Assembly: GCA_963971425.1 (NCBI GenBank)
Contig: OZ020516.1
Coordinates: 16,604,593-16,668,592, forward strand
From: Bryoerythrophyllum caledonicum
Taxonomy: Eukaryota > Streptophyta > Bryopsida > Pottiales > Pottiaceae
DNA length: 64,000 bases
Direction: 5' to 3'
Shown: piece by piece, positions 23,758-35,300 of the stretch
Layout: the number at the start of each line of letters is the position of its first letter
How positions within the stretch are numbered: position 1 is the first letter of the stretch
The notes under the pieces: generated by a model
Database searches by the model: none
What the model was told of the DNA's origin: nothing
The model's input: the letters and a program-made list of their open reading frames with translations, nothing else
Made by a program: the position numbers and the translations under genes

Positions 23758-25090
23758 CTGAAAAAAGAGGTCAAAACTCTTGGTATCTTCACAAGTGACT
23801 TGATTGAGACAGGATGTTCCTACATGTGATAAAATTAAGCAGAGAGTTTGAAAGGGGTGGGAAAATACCTTTGGAATTGGTCACTGCCTTGGGCTTTGTG
23901 GATTAAATCGTCTCCGAAGGACGCCTTGCTATCGATCCAGTTCACCATGCGGCCACGCACACCAATCGGAGCGTCCAGCTTCACGTCCGGGGTCTTGCTG
24001 AACCCGGCTGCTCTCAAGTCGTCCTCGGACTGGTACGAGATCCCAAGCGCTCGCAGCTTCTCGTACAACAGCATTTCGTATCTGCAAGGATGATGCCTGA
24101 GTTCCACATCGAAGCAAACGATGCACATCTTCCTTAGGTAGACCAAAACCGCATTCTAGGTCTTCCTCACATCACATGCTTTACTTACTCCAATCCGGCG
24201 ACTCTTCGAATGGTTTCCACCGCGGGAGAGCCGACGGTGTCGTTGTCGATGCACCGGAACACGTCCGCGCAGAGCCTCCCTCTGGAAACCTCGATCGACG
24301 AGTCCGCTGGCAAGTACGACGGATCCTTCATGCACACGCTCACCTGGTGCTTCGACAGCCCCGCCATGTGCTCCAGCAAGATGCGCATCAGAAAACACGG
24401 CGGAATGTCGTATTGCCTGCTGATCTCCAGCACCTCTTCCCCACCTGTGTACCTGAAAACCAATAAAAAAAAACAACACATCCTTCACCCTCACCGTAAA
24501 GCCAACCCATAGCTGCAATGAAAAAGGTTTCATTAAGCACACATGTGTTCAAGTGAAAGTACGCAATCTAGACACGGCAATCAGGAAGGTGAATGCAAAA
24601 AAACCAGATGCAACGCCTGTTGGTTGATCAGAGTCATAGCACATCTGAGCAAAAACTCGTGGCATATCATAGCCGTAGTTGCAACTGTTTCATTGGGGCA
24701 TTTGAGCAGATGTGTGTTCAAGTGAAACTACACATGCTAATACACAATCTGGACAGGACGATGAAACAAAAAAGGCCACCGAAACAAATGTGCTGACCAT
24801 GATTTGGTGTAAACTCCAATAGAATTGGATACAATCTGGACAAAACAATTGAATGCCGCAACAGAGACGAATCCTAATCCGAATATTTACCTGGTGATGA
24901 ATTCCTCGATGCGTTGCCTGGTGCGGAACTTGTGGTGCTGCATGCGGATGTGGCGCGAGCTTTCCTGCGACTTGATGGCCACCACGGTGTCGAACTCCAC
25001 CCACGGGTACTTGATCTTCACCGCTTCCAGGGCTCTCTTGTCCTCCTGCACCACCGCATGCCGCACCTCCGCGTACACGGATGCCTTCAT
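23485..25090 (-). CDS. CDIN1: CDIN1-type nuclease (C15orf41 homologue)
   Basis: Four minus-strand exons (24891-25090, 24189-24452, 23869-24081, 23485-23638) join in frame to 276 aa, against 281 aa in human CDIN1. The N-terminal half is helical (RHIRMQHHKFRTRQRIEEF, then IPPCFLMRILLEHMAGLSKH). The C-terminal PD-(D/E)XK-like core shows TPDVKLDAPIGV, then VNWIDSKASFGDD, giving the acidic residue and D-x-K, then NRFGPGMVIYWFGFIDEL, which is nearly identical to the animal protein. In animals the partner is codanin-1, and mutations cause a congenital anaemia; the plant role is not known to me. The start at 25090 is the first ATG of the open frame. Upstream DNA carries several AAACCCTAA telo-boxes and a partial tandem duplication that includes a second ATGAAGG. 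The gene is convergent with the ALIS gene. Confidence 0.93.
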
Positions 25091-25350
25091 CTTTTCTCCC
25101 CAAAACTGTCTTCACAGAAACCCTAGACCTAAACCATGACGAGGGAAGAAGGGAGAAGGGGAAAAAACGCACATCGGAATCTTGACCTCTCCTTCAAAAC
25201 TTAAACCCTAAATCGGATACCTTCATCTTTCCTGACAACAGCCTTCACAGAAACCCTAACCCTAAACCATGTCCTGGGTGAAAAGCGAAGGGGAAAACCC
25301 ACATCGGAATCCTGGCTTCTCCTTGGAAAATTTAAACCCTAAACCCTGAA
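25083..25350. repeat. 133-bp tandem duplication over the CDIN1 start region
   Basis: Two diverged units with a period of about 133 bp: cttcacagaaaccct occurs at about 25110 and 25243. Both units share ccttcatctt at the left, a cctaaacca block, cacatcggaatc, and ttaaaccctaaa at the right. The left unit includes the CDIN1 start codon. The right unit has its own ATGAAGG on the minus strand, followed by a short frame that closes after about 10 codons (MKVSDLGFKF). Confidence 0.7.
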
Positions 25351-25600
25351 GATCACCAAAAAGTCATAAAAGCTGAGATTGCACAAACACGCATTATTTT
25401 CATCCATCCAATTCACGAAGATTAGCTATCTCCTTGTAACATGTGAAGGGGATTTAAATGATTTTTAGCATTATTCTGTGATTATATATTGAGTATGATT
25501 TTTTTGGTTTGACATACGGGTTATTGGGGGTTAATCCCTAGGTGCCCTTAATAAGAATGGAAATCTTTACTTGAAGATATACTATCTTACTATGAAAAGA

Positions 25601-25626
25601 CTAGTAGGAGTTGTGTCCTTCGACAC
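25601..25626 (-). other. Helitron 3' terminus, hairpin plus CTAG
   Basis: On the minus strand this reads GTGTC-gaag-GACAC, then eight bases, then CTAG, followed by T outside the element. This is the standard Helitron 3' structure of a short GC-containing hairpin about 10 nt before CTRR. Confidence 0.8.
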
Positions 25627-28600
25627 GATAATGGTTTGAATTGAGTCCCCATTTCCTTCTAAAAGCTTAATGTTATTTTTAAAAACATTAGTTGATTTTT
25701 GGTATTGATTATTTGCTACTTTGGTTAATTGAAGATCATTTTAAAAGAAAATTCTTAAGATTTAGGATTTTGTGATATCATATAACATCAAAAGTGGTGG
25801 GTGGATGAGATGCAACAAATTAGTATGTGAAAGCAGTTTGTTCTATGTAGTCCATGATACTAATTATATGAATATGTATTCTAATTTATCTATCTTTTGT
25901 ATATATTTAAATAGATTTTGGTCAAGCTTATCTATGTTTATTGAAGATGGCTTCATAAGAGGGCTTCGTCTTAAACAACGTTACGCATTAAGTGTCTTTG
26001 ACCATATGCAGTGCTTGGTATAAGCACTTTAACATTAGTCAAAGTAGTTGCACATGAAAATGTAATGTAAAGGTGGCCATGTGGAAACACATCTTCTGTA
26101 AGATATAGTCCGATGTGTACAAGTGTCTGCCCTTGTGCCTTGTTAACAGTAATGGCATACACAATACGAAAAGGGAACTGTTGCCTGGAAAGTAGAAAAG
26201 GCAACCCATTGTTTTCCTTAACAAACTTAATTCGTGGAATAAATGCAATGTTTCTTGCGGCTTTACGTGTGATAATCTCAGCTTCAATAGCTCTAGGTGT
26301 AAATCTTCTAACAATCACCCCGTTCCATTGCATAACTCAGCAAAAGAATCCAGATTGCGCAAAAGCGTATTAGAGGCACCAATCTTAACGGAAAGTTTAT
26401 GTGGTGGAAAACCACTAACTTCAAGAATGATTGAGATATACAGTAGTAATTGTTGTTGCAGCTTTGATGTCTTTTGCTTCATCAAAACTTGGTAATCATG
26501 ACAACCACCTGGTAGTAGGTCCAAAACAAAAGTATTAATCAAAGAAATTGCATCATTCCGAGGAGCCAAGATTGCACATTCGCTTAAATATTCCTTTGTT
26601 GACCTTCCATCTCTTATTCCGGAATAAAAGGATTAATCATATCTTGAGTGTTGCCTGAGGGTACAATGGTCATTTTGGGGTAGCGTATGTATTCATTATC
26701 AACCGTTGGAATATTGTTGACACCAAGACAAAGAAGCCATTCTAAAAAGGTGCAATTGTCATGATCATCATAGGTAGTACGTGCTCCATCCACTTGCATG
26801 TTTTGTTGAAGATGAAGAATATCAACTAACCTCCATAGCCATGATTCCTTGATGACAAAGATACAATGTTTGCTCGGGTTCCCTTTGGTATTACATGAAG
26901 AACTTGACAAAAATCACTAGACATGACAAATGTAATTCCGCCAAAAGCCACGTCCTTATCCATTAGATCACGCAATGTATGGCAGACAACTTCAAATGCA
27001 TATTTGTTGGTCATTTGAGCTTCATCCCAAAGGATCAACCTTGTTCAATATATTAATTCTGCTAAATCAAATTGTTTTGTGATTCGGCATGTAGATGTAC
27101 AGTCAAGCACAATTGGTATTTTAAAATAAAAGCGCACGGTGCGGCCTCCTTTAAGTAATAGTGCGGCAATACCCAAAGAAGCAACAAGTGCAATATCCCC
27201 TGGTGACCTTACAGTCCTCAAAATCAGATTCTCAATGTGTATCTTACATGTCCCTCTTGATCCATCAATAAAGAAAACTTTGCATTCGCTGGCAGTGTAT
27301 GCATTGATAACTGCATCATACACAACGCGTTGATTGGCAATAAGGCTTGGCACACCAAGGGCAACTTCCTCTTGAAATTACTCAACTAGGTAGTTTTGCT
27401 CATCGTCCTTCATGTGATTTGTTTCTAAATCTTCAAGAGAAATTGTTAGAAGTGGAAGGTCATAGTTTTCAAGGCCTTTGCCAAATCTTCTAAGTGACTC
27501 ACACAAAAAATGCAAGCCTAAACTTTCCTTTTCTTCAGTTCTTGGATCTTGGTTCCAACGCCGTCATAAAATTCGTCTACAGTCATCACATATATTAGCC
27601 TTATAAGTGTTTCAAACAACACATGGACTTCTTGGGATACAAAAATGAGTATTGTTGAAAAAAAAAGGCGCGTAATTGAGCGCCACACTGCATTCCGACC
27701 GCTTTGTTCATGCACCGATTCCACTCTTTGTCAGTGGCATATAATCCAAGTGCAACGCACACAACTTGGAAGGTATCATGGACATGCCCGCTTGTCGTAT
27801 GAAGGTGTTTAAATGAAGTTGCCCCTTTCACCTTGGTTAGTAAAGTTCGTAGAAAATAGCGTTCGCCAAGAGCATGGGTAACAAAGTAAAGGCGGCCAAC
27901 TGCAAACCCTCGTTTGTGCACTATCCATTTCTTCAATGTATTGTTCCATACAAATTCCGCATGGAAGTCTGAATAAGTAAGTTCTTTGGCTCTTGGAAAT
28001 TCAATATTAGCCCTTAAATATTTCGTCAGCGTTGTTTTTAAGTTCCACTCCACAGCAATTGTCTCTGAAATAGCGGAATTGTCATTGTAAATGACATGCT
28101 AATGGTTATGCTTGTGAATAGCAAGCCGCGTAACGGGCCATGATCCATCATGAATGTTAAATGAAAAAAAATATCTAAGAACCTTCTGATGCAAACACAT
28201 ATCATGCATCAAGATACTATCGAATCTCATCATGCGGTTGATTTGGTTCACCATTATTTCCATGTGGTTCAATGACAACAGTTCCTTGATTAGGCCCCTT
28301 ATACACATACTTATAAATGTACTTGACAATAACGACAGATGAACATATTTGCACGAAGAAGAGAGAAAAGGAGTCAGAAATGGATAGAAAATGAGTCAGA
28401 AAAGGAGTCACAAATAGAGCAATAAGAAATCAAAAGACTCAAACGGATGTAATCCAATTGTTGAGGGGAAAACTTACTAACCTCTACATTAATATGCGCG
28501 TTGTACTTTGTTGCAAGGTTGACAATGTGAGGCACAATCCACCTATTATTGATAATCGTTTCTTTCGGGTTAGTGCATTTACGGATATGTCTCTTACAAT

Positions 28601-30349
28601 ACAAGGTATATCCATCCTCATTGCAATGTGTGACATTGTTAAATTCACTCGGATATATTTTTATGCATTTTCCATTTTTCATATATGGAGTGTACAAATT
28701 CTCCTCGCCACATGGACCGTGAACCAAACAGCGGGTCACCATCTCACATGCTTCATGATAACATTTTGGATCAAGTATCTCAGTTGATACCATAGAATCT
28801 TAGTCTTCAAGAGAGCGCAATTTAGAAGCCTCGTCCATAGTCAATAACATATAATGCACATGCGGTAATTCTCTTTTTTGTGATTCTATCATCCAAATTT
28901 TTGCAACAACTTTGCCAAGAACTTCTTTTTTATGTACTCCAAAAGCTCATCAAACTTCAAATTAATTACACAACTCACAAAGTTTGGATGATCCTTTGCA
29001 ACTTGTCTCTGAATAAGTGCATTTGTGTTTTTTTTCCAGTTTGGCTTGCATATGTATGTAGTAAAAAGATCTCATTTGCCAAATTTGCATACCAATGCCA
29101 TTGCATCCAGATACAATTGGGGCATTGCCCGTTCACCTCCTTGAAAAGACAAAGGCAAAACCATCCTCTGCCCAACTTCACAGCCAATAATATGGTCATT
29201 TGCAAGCAATGCAATAAAAGTCCGTTGTATAGCTTGCAATGAAGTTTTGTTTGATTTTCACGGATATATTTCAAACGGTGATGCTCAGTGCATGTGTATG
29301 CATCAACAATGAATTGCTGCAACAACCTTCTAGATTGCAAAATGGATGTTTTATTGTTGCAATGTTGCAATAAATATCCATAATACTACAACATTGTAAT
29401 ACGTTATGAGCTTTGTTGACCTCTGACTGCATCATGGTTATTTCGGATAAATTTGCCTTCGCTCCATTCAAATCCATTTAGAGCAATGTTTTCATTCCAA
29501 CCTTTTCGGCCATTTGGAAATAGCAAGTTATATTGCAATGGAACATATGAAGGATGCAAAGGAGAAATGCATTGAAGACGGCCATCATTAGACTTTAAAA
29601 CAATATCACAACTATCAGCTTCATCAGCATCTCCTTCAACCATGATTGCACCAACTTCATCAGAGGTCAGCGCAAGTCAACATTACAATTGTTGATAAGG
29701 CAAATGCTTAGTTCCATTGCTCCTTCATATTGTATATGCTGGTATGCCGTTTGAAAAAGGCAAGCATACGGGTTGTCTACATGGAGCATTGTTTGCAATG
29801 ATTTCATTGTATCTACTTCCAATCCCCTAAAATTTTCCATATGCCCAGTAAGCTCAACTTGCAGATTGTTGATATAGAGGTGTGCAAAATTTGCCATTAG
29901 TCCTTGAGCTGGAAGAACACTTCCTATTTTGTAGTAAAGTTGGCTATGAATGTGGTTGGTATAATTCCCCATCTTGCACAAGACCTGCATCAACATTTGC
30001 ACGAATAGATGTAAAAGAAAATGTACTATTGTAGGCACGGATATGCTTGGATGTTTCCTTTGCGTCCGCATCATTACTTGCCAGAAGCCGATTTTTAGGC
30101 TTCGGCGGTGCTGCCAATGGTGGAAGAGTAACTTTCCCTTAAGTGCAGCACATAATAAATTCATGATGGATATACAAAGATCCACTTGCTCGCTCCTTGC
30201 TAAAATGAAGAGCTCAGCAATGTGCACAGACTATGTTCATGTACAAATCCTCGTTGGCTTTTGTCAAAATCATGGTTTGCAACGGGAATCAGATTGTTTG
30301 TCGCAACCGTATTCTCTTGTTGTCGTTGTTGTTGTTTAGCATGTCTTGC

Positions 30350-30620
30350 TCAATCAACTTGTGTGATTTCTTCATGTCGTTCCGGGGGAAGCGCATCATG
30401 ACAAGAAGCTACCGCAATATGATCCGCTTTTCTATGTTGTTCACACCGTTCTGGGGCAAGCGCATCACGGTGGGAAGCTACCGCAATACGATCCACCTCT
30501 CTTTTTTGTTCACACCGTTCGGGGGGCAGTGCATCATGGTAGGAAGCTTCTACAATATGATGCGCCTCTCTTTGTTGTTCATGCCCCTCTTTGTTGTTCA
30601 TGCCATTTGAGGGGATGTGC
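30350..30620 (-). repeat. 69-bp coding repeat in the Helitron N-terminus
   Basis: About three to four units of 23 codons, with the pattern I-A-V-A-S-x-x-D-A-L-x-P-E-R-C-E-Q. Short charged repeats of this kind occur in the N-terminal part of some plant Helitron proteins. At the DNA level the units share ccgttc(t/g)ggg(g/c)(c/a)a and gaagctaccgcaata. Confidence 0.65.
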
Positions 30621-30905
30621 ATCACGGCAAGAAGCTTCCGCTATACCATGCGCCTCTCTTTGTTCGACTGACACTACAACGTGACCTATACTCATTCAAA
30701 CCTGCCATTTTCAATGCATTCTATACAAAATGCAAATAAACTCATTTTTACATATCTAACCATATAATCATGTATTAGGATAGTACAAGTGTGTGTGGTA
30801 AAATTTTTGTTCACTTTGACTGCATAGTTTGAAAGATACTAGCCTTCGGAGTGAGACATAAACTCTTCTTGAGGTCATACTAAACACCTTCAACAACTGC
30901 CAACA

Positions 30906-32378
30906 ATATTTATAGACATTTTGGGGTCCGAAACAAATTAAACTTGAGAAAATCAAGTTAAATATAATAAATAAATAAATTCACATAATTTGAATAGTTT
31001 TAATGCAATCATGAGTTCATGAATATCTTAAACATATAGAAAATTTAAACACATAGCAAATCTAATAAATAGAAGTCCACACTTTCATCAATTAAATATA
31101 GATAATCAAGATTTAGATTAGAAAATAGAATTTGAAAAATGATTATCTAGTTTTAATTCCTTCAAAATATTTAATGCCACTTTTAATTTTTGTCAGACAA
31201 CCAAGAATAAAACCATCAACCACTCCATTTGGTATCTCCCACCATCATCCAAGTAATTTAGGGTCATCGTAGACCAGATTCCAAGGATTCATATTCCACC
31301 CAATGCACCCTAAGGTCTTTTACATTCAAGAGTTAATTTTCGTCAATTCTATTTGGTTTCATTTTGTTCAAAAGAGTTTCCATCCTTTAATGACGTCATG
31401 CAAGCGATAACCCTAAACCGTTATCCGTCCTTTCGACACCCTCCAAATCAGCTCCTCACCTAGAATACCACACCGCCTAAATCATCACATTCGGTAGATG
31501 AAAAGCCAACATCTACATTCCTCTATCTCCATTATCACATATTCGTCACCAGGGAAATGTAGATTTCAGATATCAATATCTACGTTCCACTGTCACGAAT
31601 AGATGTCAGCGATTCCAGGTATTCGGTTTAGGGGTTCATTGGTAAAAGGCGTGACTGGTAATAGGGTTAGTTGGTAATAGGCATAGTTGGTAATAAGGGT
31701 CATTGGTAATAGGTACCTGGATTATCTGACCCCTATTCCCGTAGATTTTGGGCCAAGAAACTGTCCCAGCGCTGGGAAGAGGGGCGATGGTTACAGACAC
31801 GCGCATTGTGCTTCCCCTGCGCGTTCCGCTCGCAATTTCGGACGGTCGCCGCGGCGCCGGGGCGATTCTCGCAGCCAGGGACATGCAGGGGGAAGGGAGA
31901 AAGCCATCACGGTTTGTCTCGTGTAATGAGGTGCAGTATTGCGCCTTGGAGGTCCAGGAAAGGCGCAGTGGGGTTCTTGCAGAGAGCCGTCACGGAATCC
32001 TAACGATGTGCGTGGCTGATGAATGTCTTCGGAGAACCGGAATGAGAAGGTGAGAAGGTGCATTGGTGCGAGGTAACTGTTCGTATCAGAGTATCAGAGC
32101 CTTTGGAGATGTTTCGTGATTTTAGGGTGAAGGTGAGGAATTACAGTGAGATTAAACCGTGTCCTCATCGTTGTTGGATGTGTTAAGTTGTTATGGATGA
32201 TGTGGTACACGTCCTACGCAATAGGTTGCTGTCAGAGCATTAGGATTTTACTAATGAGTTGAAAGAATTTGTTATGTGTCATGGTTTGGGCTTCAGTTAT
32301 CCCTTTTGCACATACATTTGAGGATTCTGACATGTATCGTGACGTTGTAGCAGATTTGTGAAGTAATTTCACCGTGAA
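30906..32378. other. Spacer and likely promoter/5' region of the coiled-coil gene
   Basis: AT-rich from 30906 to about 31400, then more balanced. A degenerate tandem motif of the type (g)ttggtaataggg recurs four to five times at about 31638-31712. The GC-rich segment 31740-32070 has a 101-codon open frame (31748-32053) of no recognised family; it may be an upstream leader exon. No other gene seen. Confidence 0.35.
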
Positions 32379-35300
32379 ATGGGCGACTGTGGGAGAGTGT
32401 TGCAAATTGAGAGTAGTTGTGCAACGCCTGCACTTGCACACGACATGTCGGACGCACGCGACATTGCGAGGCGTTTCGAGCAGCTGGAGACTCAGGTATC
32501 ATTGTTTCATGAATGTTGATGGTATGACTTTGCAGGGGAATTATACCTTATATGTTGATGTAGTTCTGTGATGTGCATGTTACTTAATAATAACAACGCA
32601 TTGATCCTGATTTTCACTGTTTGGTGAATGAGTTTCCAGAAGAAGTTTGCAAGATTTTATGGATACCTAAACGTTGATAGATTCCTTAATTTGCAGGGGA
32701 ATTTGCATGGAGTATATGTTGATGTTGAGTTCTGTGCTGTGCATGGTACTTTCTTCTGACACGCATTGATCCTTTTTTTGGTTTGCATAGTGGATGAGCT
32801 TCCAGAGGAAGTCTGCGAAACTGGAAGGAGACAAGGATGCCTCACAGAAGTCGACGACAAGCTCGCCTCGCACTCATTTGCCAAAGCATGCGGTCGCATC
32901 TGCGGCATCCTCGTACTCCAACCCGTTGTTCACAAGCCACACAGCAGCCAAGCCTGCACAAACTGTTGCTGAGAGGACGTCGTCCTCTAGCAGAATCGAC
33001 AGAGCGCCCTTCTCCTGTTTATTTCAGAGGAAATCGGGATTTTCAGCCTCTTCTCCGAGAGATACAACGAAGGATGACAACTCGTCATCTCGTGTTTCGC
33101 CGTTCAGCTCCCCTCGCCCTGGAAACGCATCTGGCAAGGATGGGCAAGTCATGTCGCCCTCGAGTGAATCCATGTACACGAGGGCCACAGTGCCTACTTT
33201 CTTCCGTGAGAAGCCTTCCTTGAGTCCTGCGGTGCAACCAATGCCAAAAGCTGCACCGGCAATTCATGGGAATGAGAAGCACGTGAGCTGTGCTGCATCA
33301 ACCGTCACGCGACAAAGCTGGCGCAAGAAGGTCGAGTATAGAAGAGATAGTCCCAAGCTACCAGAGATTCTGGGACTAGAATGTCCTCCGTCGACGAAGC
33401 CTTCTTCCACCGAAGATCATTCACGTGAATGTGCGTGTGAAACTGAGATGGTGGAGAGCCTTCAGTCCATCACGTATCCTTCATCCTCGGATCCTGCAAC
33501 TTATTCCTCCGGGAAAGGGCCTCCCGACTCCAACCTATCCTCTTCAGTGCACTCGGAGCAGTCGAATGTCGATCAATCAAGGTCTCCTCCGAGTGTTCCT
33601 CAAATATCTGGTACTGAGGAGGATTTGCACTCGTGCTTTAAAGGAGCTCCAGAAAGGTATCACATTGGCTACTGATAAAATTCATCACTATGACTGAGGC
33701 AAGCTAGAGTTTTCTGTCAATAGCTTTGAAATTTTATCGTGTTTTGTTTGCCTATCATGACGGATATTTCACACTAGATACTGATGCTTCGATCTAGTGA
33801 GACTCGTCCGAGATTCGCAGACTTATCTGATGTAGGTGACGTTTATGATCTTTCCTGTGTCAATTGGTTATGATTAGCCTTCTAATTAACGTGTTTGCAT
33901 TGTTGCACAGAAATATATCGTGGAGAGTTCTTGCAGAACGAGGGGTCGTGACAGAGGGATCTCTCAGGATGGACAAACACGGTCCTACTGAGGTTGGAAC
34001 AGTCTTTTAAAATTCTTAAGGTTGCTTGGTTTTGTTTTATCCGCATTAATACTTTATATCCAACATCGGGTGGAGGATAGCGTATGTTATGTGGTTAGTC
34101 AATCTGAACTTAGGAACTGAAAGCTGGGAAAGGAATCTGGAATGTTGCTGTTGATTTATTGATAGACATCACTGTAATTGGGTGCATAGGATTCTAGTAT
34201 ATGTATCCTATCAATCTTTGGTAGCAATGTGATGCACAGCTTAACTTGGAAGACGTGAAGACTTTATCTAGCGACAAGCCAGTTAACGAAGCGATCTCCA
34301 TGAATGGCAACCTATTGAAGCTGGAAGTTCAGGTTGACAAAAAGGATGTCTTTGAAACGGAGCGTGTGAAGCAAGGCGATAGGCTTGACAAGGTTTGTCT
34401 TGAACTTTTTAATAAGTAGCTCACGAGATTTCAGCATCGCTTATGTATTTCCTGGAGTTAAGACTCTGGAAGGTCACGATATGTTGAGAAAGTATATGCT
34501 TGATGCTTAAATTGAAGGTCTTGAGCATGCTAATAAGTCATTATCATATTATTTCAAATACTTGAAAGAACAGCATGCTATGCAGGTGAATTGGGAGCTA
34601 CGATTGTCTAAACGGGAGGCTGCACTCAGGATTGCAGAGGAAAAACTACTGGAGGAGCAGCAAAACATTTCTCAGGCCCGGCTTGCAGTTAGTAGATGCG
34701 AAGATGCTTTGCTTCAGAGAGAACATGATGTGCAGCATGAGTCGGAGGTGATCATCTTACATCTGGTCTAGTTTTTCACAGTATTCGATAGTTGGTGGTC
34801 TACAGCTCAATCCAAGGTCAGATGCCATACTGCACTGACCTTACTTGGCATGTAGGTCATACACTGTGTATTCACACTCATATAGTATTCAAGGAATGCG
34901 TCTTTGGGGTTGAAAATGAATCCGTTTAAAGTTTGAAATTTTGGCAATCGTTTTTAACGTGTGAAAATGTTGGCAATCTGTAGATTCAGAAGAACAACTT
35001 GGCAGAAACCCTGAATTCCATAGAAACAGGGAAAACAGTTATGAAAAAGCTCTGCACAGGGTTGAAAGACGTACTTTGGCACTTGGAACAGAAGGAAAAT
35101 GTGATCCAAAACACCTGGCAAGAACTTAAAGACTCGGTTGATACAGAAATGGTATTTGGGGATCATTCTTTTGGCTTCGAACCAGACGTGCCGCAGAAGG
35201 ATAGAAGAAGTGCTACTTTCGAGGGCATCTCCTTCCTAATTGCGGAAGGACAGTGCGAAGAGTGGTGCTCGACAGTAGTTGGTATATGTGAGCGCCTAGT

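Larger units (their letters stand above)
25601..30905 (-). mobile_element. Helitron, decayed
   Basis: A rolling-circle DNA transposon on the minus strand. From 5' to 3' it has: a probable protein start near 30703 (MAGLNEYRSRCSVSRTKRG); a repeat-rich N-terminal region (30350-30620); Helitron N-terminal domain fragments (CISPLHPSYVPLQYNLLFPN near 29560, QQFIVDAYTCTEHHRLKYI near 29290); the HGPCGEEN and KYNAHINVEV segments at 28480-28740; the Rep tyrosine motif KYIYKYVYKG near 28320; and PIF1-type helicase pieces (26830-27360 and 25970-26333, the latter with VYAITVNKAQGQTL). The 3' end is hairpin plus CTAG at 25601-25626, with T following CTAG as expected for insertion in AT. Many frame breaks and stops make it non-functional. 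The 5' terminus is not exact; homology with 9755-9985 places it near 30900. Confidence 0.85.

Noticed and set aside
25200-25350. ccctaaaccctaaa words as interstitial telomere repeat
   Set aside because: Only two or three units at gene starts; better explained as promoter telo-boxes.
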